Source: Lachnospiraceae bacterium (lineage in GTDB: Bacteria; Bacillota; Clostridia; Lachnospirales; Lachnospiraceae). Taken from it: 64,000 bases of DNA. This document shows, piece by piece, positions 44,174 through 53,104 of this stretch. Positions within the stretch are counted from its first letter, which is position 1. Every line of letters begins with the position of its first letter. The stretch covers positions 60,037 to 124,036 of the forward strand of contig JAKSPO010000003.1 in assembly GCA_024404675.1 (NCBI GenBank), in the 5' to 3' direction. The notes below the pieces were generated by a model. The model was given only the letters and a program-made list of their open reading frames with translations. It did no database searches and had not been told where the DNA came from. Both the position numbers and the translations under genes were made by a program.

Positions 44174-45184
44174 ATGAGCGCCAACATTATCATTCCCGAG
44201 GGCTATCAGTCCCCGCTTGGCATGAAGGAAACCCAGATCGCAATCAAGAAGGTCAAGGATTTCTTTCAGAGAGAGCTTGCAACCCAGTTGAATCTGTATC
44301 GTGTATCCGCACCGCTTTTCGTTCCGAACGATTCCGGTCTGAATGACAATCTGAACGGCGTAGAGCGTCCGGTTTCATTTGACGTGAAGAATACCGGAGA
44401 GGTAATGGAGATAGTTCATTCCCTCGCAAAATGGAAGCGTATGGCACTCGGCAAATACGGCTTCCACGTTGGAGAAGGTCTCTACACCGACATGAATGCA
44501 GTACGCCGTGATGAGGATACCGACAATATCCATTCCATCTTCGTTGACCAGTGGGACTGGGAGAAGATCATCGAGAAGAAGGACCGTAACGAGAAGACCC
44601 TTCGCTCGGTTGTTAAATCTGTTTACGAGGCACTTCGTGTTACCGAAAAATACGTTGCAAACCAGTACGATTACGTAACCTGTGTTCTTCCGGAGGAGAT
44701 TACCTTCGTTACCACGCAGGAGCTTGAGGACCGTTACCCCGACAAGAGCCCGAAGGAGAGAGAATATCTCGCTGCGAAGGAGTACGGCGCAATGTTTATG
44801 ATGAAGATCGGCGACCTTCTGAAATCCGGTCAGAAGCATGACGGCCGTGCACCGGACTACGATGACTGGGCGCTGAACGGTGATATTATCGTATATTATC
44901 CGACACTGGATATTTCCCTCGAGCTGTCCTCGATGGGTATCCGTGTTGATGAGGATTCCCTGAAGGAGCAGTTAAAGAAGGCAGGCTGTGAGGAGCGTAT
45001 GAACCTTCCTTTCCAGAAGGCACTTCTTGAGCAGAAGCTTCCCTATACCATCGGCGGCGGAATCGGCCAGTCGAGAATCTGTATGTTCTATCTTCGTAAG
45101 GTTCATATTGGCGAGGTACAGTCCTCCGTATGGCCCGAGGATGTCAGAAAATGCGCGGAAGAAAGAGGCGTTCAGTTACTCTGA
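44174..45184 (+). CDS. asnA: Aspartate--ammonia ligase
   Basis: This 336-residue ammonia-dependent asparagine synthetase resembles a class II tRNA synthetase fold. Diagnostic stretches are IKKVKDFFQRELA, NGVERPVSFDVK, YTDMNAVRRDED and GGGIGQSRICMF. GGAGGCCAGACT leads to the ATG. Its TGA overlaps the ATG of azlC, indicating coupling to the amino-acid exporter genes. Confidence 0.95.
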   Translation: MSANIIIPEGYQSPLGMKETQIAIKKVKDFFQRELATQLNLYRVSAPLFVPNDSGLNDNLNGVERPVSFDVKNTGEVMEIVHSLAKWKRMALGKYGFHVGEGLYTDMNAVRRDEDTDNIHSIFVDQWDWEKIIEKKDRNEKTLRSVVKSVYEALRVTEKYVANQYDYVTCVLPEEITFVTTQELEDRYPDKSPKEREYLAAKEYGAMFMMKIGDLLKSGQKHDGRAPDYDDWALNGDIIVYYPTLDISLELSSMGIRVDEDSLKEQLKKAGCEERMNLPFQKALLEQKLPYTIGGGIGQSRICMFYLRKVHIGEVQSSVWPEDVRKCAEERGVQLL

Positions 45185-45906
45185 TGAATCATAGAAACGA
45201 TTTTGCAGAGGGCATTCGGAATGGTATTCCGATTGCCCTCGGTTATTTTTTTGTATCCTTTGCCTTTGGCATCACCGGCTCAGGCTTCGGACTTCGCTGG
45301 TGGGAGACGGTGCTCATATCGATGCTCAATCTGACGAGTGCCGGGCAGTTCGCCGGGGTGAAGGTCATTGCTGCGATGGGAGGCTATACGGAGCTTGCCC
45401 TGACACAGCTTGTAATCAATCTTCGGTATTCCCTGATGGGGATTTCGCTTTCCCAGAATACCGACGAAAGCTTCGGAACCGCAGGCCGTGCCGCGCTTGG
45501 CTTCGGCATTACGGACGAAATCTATGCGGTTGCGGTCAATCGTGAGACACCGGTGACGAAGCTTTATTTTCTTGGACTGATGACCCTTCCGTACATCGGC
45601 TGGTCGGGCGGTACGCTTGCCGGAGCAATCTTTGGGAATGTAGTGCCGGCGATGCTTTCCGAGGCGATGGGGCTTGCACTCTATGGAATGTTCATCGCAA
45701 TCGTTGTGCCGAAGGCCAAGGAGAGCAGAAGTACGCTTCTGATCGTTCTTCTGTCCATAGCCATCAGCTGTGCGATTTATTATATCCCGGTCCTTTCGAA
45801 GCATATTTCGGTAGGCTTCGCAGTTATCCTCTGTGCAATTCTTGCATCCATAGCCGGCGCTATTTTGTTCCCGATTGCCGACGAGGGAGAGGAGGCGAAG
45901 TCATGA
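45184..45906 (+). CDS. azlC: AzlC-type branched-chain amino acid exporter, large subunit
   Basis: This 240-residue membrane protein has several hydrophobic helices and the AzlC signature GIPIALGYFFVSFAFGI, TSAGQFAGVKVI, LRYSLMGISLS and GFGITDEIYAVA. AzlCD exports branched-chain amino acids or analogues. The ATG overlaps the asnA stop (TGATG); an earlier in-frame start at 45130 lies within asnA and lacks family homology. It overlaps azlD by four bases. Confidence 0.92.
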   Translation: MNHRNDFAEGIRNGIPIALGYFFVSFAFGITGSGFGLRWWETVLISMLNLTSAGQFAGVKVIAAMGGYTELALTQLVINLRYSLMGISLSQNTDESFGTAGRAALGFGITDEIYAVAVNRETPVTKLYFLGLMTLPYIGWSGGTLAGAIFGNVVPAMLSEAMGLALYGMFIAIVVPKAKESRSTLLIVLLSIAISCAIYYIPVLSKHISVGFAVILCAILASIAGAILFPIADEGEEAKS

Positions 45907-46220
45907 CACCGCATTTTATCCCGTATCTTCTTACGATGTCCGTCGTGACCTATCTGGTTCGTGCGGTTCCTTTTGTAGCCTTTCGTAAGAAGGTGAATAA
46001 TCGGTTCTTCCGTTCGTTTTTATATTACATTCCGTACACAGTTCTTGCGGCGATGACCTTCCCGGCCATCCTTTATGCGACAAGCTCCTGTATACCCGCC
46101 ATTGCGGGCACGGCTGTCGCGTTGGTGCTTGCATACCGCGGCAGAGGACTGGTGACGGTATCCCTTTCTGCTTGCGGAACGGCACTTGTTGTAGAGTTCC
46201 TCCGCACCCTGATTTTATAA
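45903..46220 (+). CDS. azlD: AzlD-type branched-chain amino acid exporter, small subunit
   Basis: This 105-residue protein with about four hydrophobic helices begins TPHFIPYLLTMSVVTYLVRA and contains YIPYTVLAAMTFPAILYA, typical of AzlD, the obligate partner of AzlC. Its ATG overlaps the azlC stop (ATGA). A small GCCTG/CAGGC hairpin follows at 46222-46236 without a T tract. Confidence 0.92.
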   Translation: MTPHFIPYLLTMSVVTYLVRAVPFVAFRKKVNNRFFRSFLYYIPYTVLAAMTFPAILYATSSCIPAIAGTAVALVLAYRGRGLVTVSLSACGTALVVEFLRTLIL

Positions 46221-46252
46221 CGCCTGTGAAACAGGCCGCTTAGGAGGCAATT

Positions 46253-47590
46253 ATGAAAAAATGTATCTGTATCCTGCTGATGCTTACGATGCTTTCCGTC
46301 CTTTTCAGCTGTGGAAAGAAAAGCGATAGCAGTGAAATGACCGTAACACCTACGGAATCGGCAACACCTACGGAATCGGCAACACCTACCGTATCGATAG
46401 CGCCAAGTGTAGAGGTTACCGCGACGCCGACCCCGACCGAGGCATTAAGTGCCGAAGAGAAGTGGTATGGGGAGATTCTTGATCGTTCCCTGATGAATCT
46501 TGGAAACAATTACCGCCTCAGAAAAGTTATTGAGAAGGCACAGACCGGTGAGGATGTCTACATCGGTTTCATCGGCGGCTCCATCACCGAGGGTGAGGGC
46601 GCTTCCTACAAATACTGTTACGCAAGCCAGACCTTTGAGAACTTTAAAAAGGCATACGGCGTCGGTAACGGGGATAACATTCATATGATTAACGCCGGTG
46701 TATCCGGTACCCCTTCAACGCTCGGTGTTATTCGTTACGAGCGTGACCTGATCGAGAAGAACGATGGTCATAAGCCGGATCTTCTGATCATTGAATTCGC
46801 AGTTAACGATGCCGACGATCCGACGAACGGCGCAACATATGAGGGCCTGATCCGCCGTACCCTGTATGCGGACAACAGCCCCGCAGTCGTACTTCTCTTC
46901 AGTGTATTCCAGTCGAGATGGAACCTGCAGGACCGTTTTCAGATGATGGGCAGATATTACCAGCTTCCGATGGTCAGCATCAAGGATGCGATTGTTCCGT
47001 GTCTTATAGACGGCTCCATTACCGATGCGAAGTTCTTCAATGACGCCTACCACCCGAAGATGTACGGACATACCATTATGGCAGACTGCCTCGGTCATCT
47101 GTTTGAGGAGATGCTTGCAGCCGAGCCTGCGAAGGAGGATGCTCCGGTTCGGGAGGATCCCTTTAAGAGCAGTAGCTTCGACAATGTGCATATGTTAACT
47201 GCGAAGAGTACGATTGTGTCGGCAGGAAGCTTTACCGAAACCGACAAGGCAATCGGTACGACACGATACGATAACCAGGGAACCTTCCCGGACAACTGGA
47301 AGCATACCGCAGAGAGCGGAACGAAGCCGCTTTCCTTCACGGTTACTGCTAAGAGTATTCTTCTTACCTACAAAAAGAGCAACAAGGATAGCTTCGGTAA
47401 GATTGATGTCTACGTGGACGGTAAGAAGGTTACTACGATTGACGGCTATGATAAGGGCGGCTGGAATCAGCCCTACACGGCAGTGATCCTTAACGAAAAG
47501 GAGATCGGTACGCACAAGGTTGAGGTGCGGATGGCTCCCGGAAGTGAGAAGAAGGATTTTACGATCATGGCATTTGGCTACGGCGACTGA
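46253..47590 (+). CDS. SGNH/GDSL hydrolase lipoprotein
   Basis: This 445-residue surface lipoprotein (signal ending LFSC) has a Thr/Pro/Ser linker containing tandem PTESAT repeats, then an SGNH domain: GFIGGSITEGEGA, INAGVSGTPSTLGV, IEFAVNDADD and AYHPKMYGH (catalytic Asp-x-x-His-like). A C-terminal beta domain (about 320-445) follows. It is a paralogue of the protein at 51162, sharing RSLMNLGNNYRLRKVIEKA-type sequence. Probable substrate is an acetylated or acylated glycan, inferred from family and context. The last gene before the terminator at 47608. Confidence 0.87.
   Translation: MKKCICILLMLTMLSVLFSCGKKSDSSEMTVTPTESATPTESATPTVSIAPSVEVTATPTPTEALSAEEKWYGEILDRSLMNLGNNYRLRKVIEKAQTGEDVYIGFIGGSITEGEGASYKYCYASQTFENFKKAYGVGNGDNIHMINAGVSGTPSTLGVIRYERDLIEKNDGHKPDLLIIEFAVNDADDPTNGATYEGLIRRTLYADNSPAVVLLFSVFQSRWNLQDRFQMMGRYYQLPMVSIKDAIVPCLIDGSITDAKFFNDAYHPKMYGHTIMADCLGHLFEEMLAAEPAKEDAPVREDPFKSSSFDNVHMLTAKSTIVSAGSFTETDKAIGTTRYDNQGTFPDNWKHTAESGTKPLSFTVTAKSILLTYKKSNKDSFGKIDVYVDGKKVTTIDGYDKGGWNQPYTAVILNEKEIGTHKVEVRMAPGSEKKDFTIMAFGYGD
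46345..46389 (+). repeat. 18-bp in-frame tandem repeat in the linker
   Basis: AACACCTACGGAATCGGC occurs twice in tandem plus a nine-base partial copy, encoding repeated TPTESA. Slippage here would change linker length by six residues. Confidence 0.9.
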
Positions 47591-47607
47591 TATTTGGATA
47601 TAAGAAT

Positions 47608-47661
47608 AGCTCCGTTTCAGTAAGGCCCCGAAAGGAGGCCCTGGTGGAACGGAGCTTTTTT
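47608..47661 (+). terminator. Intrinsic terminator
   Basis: AGCTCCGTT pairs with AACGGAGCT, with inner GGCC/GGCC pairing, followed by TTTTTT. It may also weakly serve the convergent GH30 gene. Confidence 0.85.
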
Positions 47662-47695
47662 ATTAAATCGAAACTGCGGGTTAGCTAATCAGAGG

Positions 47696-49180
47696 TTAGT
47701 CTAACAAAACGGTGGTAACGCTTGCCGGCGGCAGGAGAAGTACGTTGCTTTCGGGAAGTGCACCGAGGTCGTTATACATCATATCTGCGGTGAATTTGTC
47801 GCTGAAGACGGAGCGGATTACCTTCGAGCTTCCGGTATAACCGGGCGTCGTCAGATTCACATACTGCTCGGTAGCACCGTTATTGATGAGGACGGTGACA
47901 AGTCGCTTGCCGTCGGGACTTTGGAAGGTGCTAAGGCGCACATCCGTCTTCTCCTCGTCAGTGAGGTGGTTAAGTGTGCTTTCCACACGGACATAGCCCG
48001 GACGGATATATTCGGAGAAATGCCTTAAAGCGTAATAATCGCCGGTAACAAGGTAGCCGTCCTTATTGATCCACTCGCCCATGCCGCGCGCGATGCAGAT
48101 CAGATTGTTGGTCTCGAGGTTGTCGCCGTATTTGCTCATCCAGACACCGCCCCAGAAGATATAGGCGTTTGCATCCTCGTAGACGAGAGAGTTATTGATG
48201 ATGTTGGCGGTCTGCAGTGTCGTGCCGCGGTAGAACTCGGTCTGCCATGCGTGGAAATCATGCTTTTTCGCAAAATCCCGGATGCCCTTCAGATTCTGGT
48301 TGAAGGAATCATAGCCGCAGTAGTCCGGCTTGTCGCTTGAATTGCCGCCGAGATACAGGTGATGTCCGAGTGCAAAGATGCTTTCCGGTGCTTCGTCAAG
48401 AATATCCGAAACATAAGCCATCAGGGAGCTGTAGACGCAGGTCATCGTCTCGGGAGCAATCATCTTCGGAACCTCGTCACCGAACTCCTCGACAAGTGCC
48501 TTGTAGCAGGCGAGAAATGCCTTGGCGTAGCTCGCCTTCGTATCATTTTCGCGCATGCCGAACTCACAGCCGTCGTAGCTTGCGACAAAGTCGCACTCGT
48601 TCTGGATGCTGAGAACGTCGACGGGAATTCCTGCCTCGCGGTAAGCCTTTACGCTATCGACCCACCAGCGGGCAAATGCCTCATAATCGTAGGTGCCGTC
48701 CTCCTTCCTACGGAGGGTACCGCCGCCGTTGATGGAATTGTTTGATTTCAGATCCGCCGTCGGAGACCAGCTGGTATATAAAACGGTCACATCCTCACCA
48801 CGCTTCTCCGCGCGCTCCTTCGCAGCATTGTAAAAGGCAACGTTACAGGCGATGGAGTTATCAAAGGTCTTCGGATAGCCGTATTCGTTTTTGAATCGAA
48901 GAATCGTAAGTCCTGCGTCCTTGAATAAAAGGTCGTAGACCGTGTCTCGATGCAGATGCTCGGTGGCCTGCTCGGCGTACCACGTAAAGCCTGCGCCGAA
49001 GCCGTCGATAACCTGATGCCTGTCAGCCAGGTTGACGGAGAAGGAAAATGACGGCGTCGGTTCCACCGGTGTCGGCGTGAGCGTCGGGGTGGGGTCGTCT
49101 GAGGACGGTACGGGTGACTTGGCTCCGCAGGCACATAAAAGTGTACATAGCGAAGCAAGCAGTAAGAATCGTAATTTCAT
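47696..49180 (-). CDS. GH30-family glycoside hydrolase lipoprotein
   Basis: This 494-residue surface lipoprotein (signal ending LLCAC, Cys18) has a Pro/Thr linker and a GH30 barrel with beta side domain. The start of the barrel reads VIDGFGAGFTWYAEQA; the acid/base Glu195 is in SIQNECDF and the nucleophile Glu315 in WQTEFYRG. GH30 enzymes include glucuronoxylanases and beta-glycosidases; the exact specificity is not clear. AAGGAGTCATCC precedes the ATG at 49180. It is monocistronic and divergent from glgB. Confidence 0.9.
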   Translation of the reverse strand: MKLRFLLLASLCTLLCACGAKSPVPSSDDPTPTLTPTPVEPTPSFSFSVNLADRHQVIDGFGAGFTWYAEQATEHLHRDTVYDLLFKDAGLTILRFKNEYGYPKTFDNSIACNVAFYNAAKERAEKRGEDVTVLYTSWSPTADLKSNNSINGGGTLRRKEDGTYDYEAFARWWVDSVKAYREAGIPVDVLSIQNECDFVASYDGCEFGMRENDTKASYAKAFLACYKALVEEFGDEVPKMIAPETMTCVYSSLMAYVSDILDEAPESIFALGHHLYLGGNSSDKPDYCGYDSFNQNLKGIRDFAKKHDFHAWQTEFYRGTTLQTANIINNSLVYEDANAYIFWGGVWMSKYGDNLETNNLICIARGMGEWINKDGYLVTGDYYALRHFSEYIRPGYVRVESTLNHLTDEEKTDVRLSTFQSPDGKRLVTVLINNGATEQYVNLTTPGYTGSSKVIRSVFSDKFTADMMYNDLGALPESNVLLLPPASVTTVLLD

Positions 49181-49228
49181 GGATGACTCCTTTTTATGAT
49201 TTATTAGCATTATTTTACCCTCTTTTGA

Positions 49229-49259
49229 CGGAAAATTCCATAACCTTTTGCATTTTCCG
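49229..49259. promoter_or_regulatory. CGGAAAAT / ATTTTCCG inverted pair
   Basis: CGGAAAAT (49229-49236) and CATTTTCCG (49251-49259) are inverted, in the divergent region between the GH30 and glgB genes. It is the third such pair in the window (see 15378 and 17757). Confidence 0.4.
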
Positions 49260-49286
49260 AAAGAGATTCTTTCCGATTCTTTATGG

Positions 49287-49315
49287 TTGAAAAATGTGTC
49301 GAAATCGTCTAAAAT
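49287..49315 (+). promoter_or_regulatory. glgB promoter
   Basis: TTGAAA and TAAAAT are separated by 17 bases. A hairpin CGGTGC/GCACCG lies shortly before the start codon. Confidence 0.65.
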
Positions 49316-49370
49316 AAAAAGGTAATGTAAAGAGTGGGAGCGGTGCGCCTTCGGCACCGTGGTGACGGCT

Positions 49371-51158
49371 ATGAATATGAACGATTTTATGTCCGGAAGG
49401 GCAATGGATGCGTATGAGTTCTTCGGGGCGCATCCAACGGGCAGGGGAACGGTGTTCCGTGTATATGCGCCCGGAGCAGCCGGCGTTACCGTGATGGGTG
49501 ACTGGACCGGCTGGCAGGAGATTGCGATGGAACGCGAGCAGGGTGGCGTCTTTTCGAAGTGGGAGGAGTATGCCTATCCCGGCCATATCTATAAATATGT
49601 TATTTACGGGCGTGACGGAAGCCGCACGGAGAAGTGTGATCCTTACGGCTTTTTCATGGAGCGAAGACCGCATTCCGGCTCGGTAATCACAGAGCTTCGT
49701 TCGTACCGCTTTGAGGACTGGGAATGGATGAATTCCCGCACCACTGGTTACGATAGCCCTGTCAATATTTATGAGGTGCATGCGGGCTCCTGGAAGCGTG
49801 CCTCCGACGAAGAGGACGGCTTTTTTACTTACACGGAGCTTGCGGACCGGCTGATACCTTATGTGCAGGAGATGGGCTACACGCATGTGGAATTTATGCC
49901 GCTTTCCGAGCACCCGTGCGACGCCTCCTGGGGTTACCAGAATACAGGCTTTTACGCACCGACCTCCCGTTACGGAAGCCCGGACGAGCTTCGTGCGGTG
50001 ATTGAGCGCTTTCATAAGGCAGGTATCGGTGTGATTCTTGATATCGTGCCGTCGCATTTTGCGGTGGACAATTACGGACTTGGTCGCTTTGACGGAACGC
50101 CGCTTTACGAATACAGCTCGCCCGATGTCGCGAACAGCGAGTGGGGCACCTACAATTTTGATTATTCAAAGGGCGCGGTCAGGAGCTTTATGCAGTCCTG
50201 CGCGAACTACTGGCTCAAGGAATTTCACTTCGACGGGCTTCGCTTTGATGCAGTCAGCAGACTGATCTTCTGGCAGGGCAACGAGCAGCGCGGCGTGAAT
50301 ACGAATTCCCTAGGCTTTTTGAAATATATGAATGAAAGTCTGAAGCGACTGCATCCGACCTGTATGCTGATCGCGGAGGATTCTACCGCTTATCCGGGCG
50401 TTACTAAGGCAGTCTGGGCAGGCGGCCTCGGCTTTGATTATAAGTGGGACCTCGGCTGGATGCACGACACGCTTTCTTATATGCAGACAGGTGCCTGGCT
50501 TCGCGGAAGTATGTACCATAAGCTTACATTTTCCATGATGTACTTCTTCTCGGAGCGATATATGCTTCCGTTCTCGCACGACGAGGTTGTGCACGGCAAG
50601 GCGACGATTCTGCAGCGGATGAACGGGGATTACGAGGACAAATTCCCGCAGGCCCGCCTTCTTTACCTGTATATGACGGTACATCCTGGCAAGAAGCTGA
50701 ACTTTATGGGCAACGAATTCGGCCAGCTCAGAGAGTGGGACGAGGCAAGAGAGCAGGATTGGCTTCTTCTGAAATATCCGAAGCATGATGCCTTCCGAAC
50801 ATATATCCGTGAGCTGAACCTGCTTTCCCTTACGAATGATGCGTTCCACAGAGACTACCCCGGGGACGGCTTTATGTGGCGCGACTGCAGCTCTGAGAAA
50901 GAGTGCCTGTATGCGATTGAACGGCGCGGCGAGAAGAATCGGATTCTTGCGGTGATGAACTTCTCGGGCGTTACCGAGCTATACCGTCTGCCGCTTTACG
51001 CTGAGAAGGTCGAGCTTCTTCTTGATTCCGACCGAAACTGCTACGGCGGAGGCAGCGAGAAGACGGAATTTACGGCAAATGATCATGAAATCACTATAAA
51101 AATGCCCGCTTACACAGGAATGATATTCCTGCTTACGAATGCGGAGAATAAGGAGTAA
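49371..51158 (+). CDS. glgB: 1,4-alpha-glucan branching enzyme
   Basis: This 595-residue GH13 enzyme forms alpha-1,6 branches in glycogen. An N-terminal CBM48 domain (about 15-105) is followed by the barrel with conserved regions DIVPSHF, GLRFDAVSR (nucleophile Asp), LIAEDST (acid/base Glu) and PFSHDEVVHG. No other glycogen genes are adjacent. The ATG at 49371 is chosen although its ribosome site is weak; GTG at 49359 is an alternative. It starts a unit running to 56766, four bases ahead of the SGNH gene. Confidence 0.94.
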   Translation: MNMNDFMSGRAMDAYEFFGAHPTGRGTVFRVYAPGAAGVTVMGDWTGWQEIAMEREQGGVFSKWEEYAYPGHIYKYVIYGRDGSRTEKCDPYGFFMERRPHSGSVITELRSYRFEDWEWMNSRTTGYDSPVNIYEVHAGSWKRASDEEDGFFTYTELADRLIPYVQEMGYTHVEFMPLSEHPCDASWGYQNTGFYAPTSRYGSPDELRAVIERFHKAGIGVILDIVPSHFAVDNYGLGRFDGTPLYEYSSPDVANSEWGTYNFDYSKGAVRSFMQSCANYWLKEFHFDGLRFDAVSRLIFWQGNEQRGVNTNSLGFLKYMNESLKRLHPTCMLIAEDSTAYPGVTKAVWAGGLGFDYKWDLGWMHDTLSYMQTGAWLRGSMYHKLTFSMMYFFSERYMLPFSHDEVVHGKATILQRMNGDYEDKFPQARLLYLYMTVHPGKKLNFMGNEFGQLREWDEAREQDWLLLKYPKHDAFRTYIRELNLLSLTNDAFHRDYPGDGFMWRDCSSEKECLYAIERRGEKNRILAVMNFSGVTELYRLPLYAEKVELLLDSDRNCYGGGSEKTEFTANDHEITIKMPAYTGMIFLLTNAENKE

Positions 51159-51161
51159 AAA

Positions 51162-52874
51162 TTGAGTACAACCAATGTAAAAGGACCTGTAGCACCGAAG
51201 GACCCGACGACCAAGCGCCCGAAGATCTATTTTATGCTTGATGACCTGATTACGACAGCGAATGCCGAGGACGGCAGACCGAAGGAGATCCGTTTCTTAG
51301 AGGGACGTATCGCCGGCAATGTATCCCTGATCTGTCCCGAGCTTCCTGCTGACATCGCGGGCTCGATTCAGAAGAGCGCCGATTTTGTTCGCCTTGTGCA
51401 CAGCATCGGTGTAATCATGGAGCCGGTGAGCGATGAAGACCGCGACGAGCCGATGACCGTAATGCTTCAGCACTACGGCAAGACTGACCGTTACAATTCC
51501 GGTACAAAGATGACGATGGATGTGCTTTGTGACGGAGCGGAGCGAGTATTTTCCGTAGAGGAATTCGGAATCAGTGATGAGGATGATATCCTCGGAACAC
51601 TGTTTTTATTCTCCGATAATGTAAAGCTTAAAGCAAAGGGAACGATTATATTCTATCTGCAGGACGGCTATACCGTGCCCGAGCCGCAGCTTGATCCGCC
51701 GATTGACTGGGAGAGCGAGGCTTACAAGCATTTGCTGGAGCGCTCGCTGATGTCCATGGGCAATACGACAAGACTTCGTCGTGCCATCGAGAAGGCTGCG
51801 AACGGAGAGGATGTCACGATTGCATTCATCGGTGGCTCCATCACCCAGGGTGCGGGTGCTAAGCCGATTGAGTCGATGAGCTATGCGTATCGGATCTATG
51901 ACCATTTCAGAAACACCTATGCGGAGGATCCCGAGAAGGTTCACCTTGTAAAGGTTGGTCTCGGCGGCACCAGCTCCGAGCTCGGACTGCTTCGCTATGA
52001 GAAGGATGTTCTGCGAGGCGGTACGGTTTCGCCGGATATTCTGATTATCGAATTTGCTGTTAATGATGCCGGAGACGAGACGCAGGGTATCTGCTTTGAG
52101 AGCCTTGCTGCGAAGGCCTTCTGCCGCCAGAACGGACCGGCGGTAATCCTTCTGTTTGCTGTATTTATGAATGACTGGAATCTGCAGGACAGACTGTCTC
52201 CGATCGGTTACCATTATGAATATCCGATGGTAAGCGTTCTGAATGCGGTTACGCCGCAGTTTGCACAGGATGCGGAGGGACATGTACTTTCGAAGCGCCA
52301 GTATTTCTATGACTGCTTCCATCCGACCAACGACGGTCACCGCGTGATGGCGGACTGCGTGAATTACCTGATTGAGCAGTCGCTTGCCCATGTCAGTGAT
52401 GAGGTATATTATCCGGAGGATGCATGCCTCGGAAGAGTCTATGAGGATGTTGTTACGGTCTACCCGGATACGCTTTCCGAGTTCGGCGGCATCACGCTTT
52501 CGGTCGGTGATTTTACGGACAATGATACCGATCTGCAGCAGGCCGAGAAGGACGAGGAGCACCGCGGCACACCGTTCTTTGCGGGTTCCTGGAGCCGTGC
52601 ATGCGCTTCCTGCGAGCCGTTTACGGTGAAGCTGCACTGCGCAAGCCTGTTCTTCATCTTCAAGGACAGCGGCGATCCGGCCTTCGGTCCCTGCGATGTA
52701 GTGGTTGACGGACAGGTCAGCTATGAGTACAACCCGCTTGCAATCGGCTGGAATCATTGCAAGGCTATGATTGCGGTGCCTCACGGACCGGCAACGGATC
52801 ATACCGTAAGCATCGTACCGAAGAGTGCGGACAAGAGATTTTCGATTATTGCATTTGCCTATACAAAGGAATAG
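51162..52874 (+). CDS. Cytoplasmic SGNH/GDSL hydrolase with extra N-terminal domain
   Basis: This 570-residue protein has an N-terminal region of about 170 residues that I do not recognise, then an SGNH domain (AFIGGSITQGAGA, VGLGGTSSELGLLRY, IEFAVNDAGD, DCFHPTNDGH) and a C-terminal beta domain ending FSIIAFAYTKE. It is a paralogue of the lipoprotein at 46253 but has no signal peptide, suggesting a role on imported acylated sugars. It starts with TTG behind AAGGAGTAAAA, close after glgB. Confidence 0.85.
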   Translation: MSTTNVKGPVAPKDPTTKRPKIYFMLDDLITTANAEDGRPKEIRFLEGRIAGNVSLICPELPADIAGSIQKSADFVRLVHSIGVIMEPVSDEDRDEPMTVMLQHYGKTDRYNSGTKMTMDVLCDGAERVFSVEEFGISDEDDILGTLFLFSDNVKLKAKGTIIFYLQDGYTVPEPQLDPPIDWESEAYKHLLERSLMSMGNTTRLRRAIEKAANGEDVTIAFIGGSITQGAGAKPIESMSYAYRIYDHFRNTYAEDPEKVHLVKVGLGGTSSELGLLRYEKDVLRGGTVSPDILIIEFAVNDAGDETQGICFESLAAKAFCRQNGPAVILLFAVFMNDWNLQDRLSPIGYHYEYPMVSVLNAVTPQFAQDAEGHVLSKRQYFYDCFHPTNDGHRVMADCVNYLIEQSLAHVSDEVYYPEDACLGRVYEDVVTVYPDTLSEFGGITLSVGDFTDNDTDLQQAEKDEEHRGTPFFAGSWSRACASCEPFTVKLHCASLFFIFKDSGDPAFGPCDVVVDGQVSYEYNPLAIGWNHCKAMIAVPHGPATDHTVSIVPKSADKRFSIIAFAYTKE

Positions 52875-52929
52875 AGGCAGAGATAATTTGCGGCACAGGC
52901 CGACAGCTTGATAAAAGGAGGTGAGTTAC

Positions 52930-53043
52930 GTGGATGACGGAACCGGAAGCGCGAAACCGGGAGGCTCGTGTTCGTGCTTTACAACAATATGGTTAATGCG
53001 TGTTCGGGTAACTCAGAGCTTCCGAACGCGCCGAGGCGACTGA
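52930..53043 (+). CDS. Possible upstream reading frame before mgtE
   Basis: This 37-codon frame begins GTG with an excellent AAAGGAGGTG site six to seven bases upstream and ends just before the mgtE leader hairpin. It contains a CSC motif and several arginines. It may be a leader peptide tied to Mg2+-dependent control, or be incidental. No homology is recognised. Confidence 0.35.
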   Translation: MDDGTGSAKPGGSCSCFTTIWLMRVRVTQSFRTRRGD

Positions 53044-53067
53044 ACACGGCTCCGTGGTTTCGCAGTC
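52998..53067 (+). other. Structured leader of mgtE
   Basis: Two hairpins are visible: GCGTGTTCGG / CCGAACGCGC (10 bp, one G-U, 52998-53031) and GACTG / CAGTC enclosing CACGG / CCGTG (53038-53067). I do not find the conserved M-box sequence elements, so this is either an unrelated Mg2+-responsive leader or a plain untranslated region. Confidence 0.5.
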
Positions 53068-53104
53068 CGATTAGATGCAATATCATAATCAGGAGGATGA
53101 AACA

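Noticed and set aside
49330..49370. GTG start for glgB at 49359
   Set aside because: It falls in a hairpin without a ribosome site; ATG at 49371 begins the sequence that resembles the family better, though the choice is not certain.
51606..52802. 398-codon minus-strand frame opposite the SGNH gene
   Set aside because: No recognisable domain or start signal; the plus-strand protein is a clear SGNH paralogue.
52875..53104. M-box (ykoK) magnesium riboswitch before mgtE
   Set aside because: The conserved M-box core elements were not found; only generic hairpins and a small frame are present.
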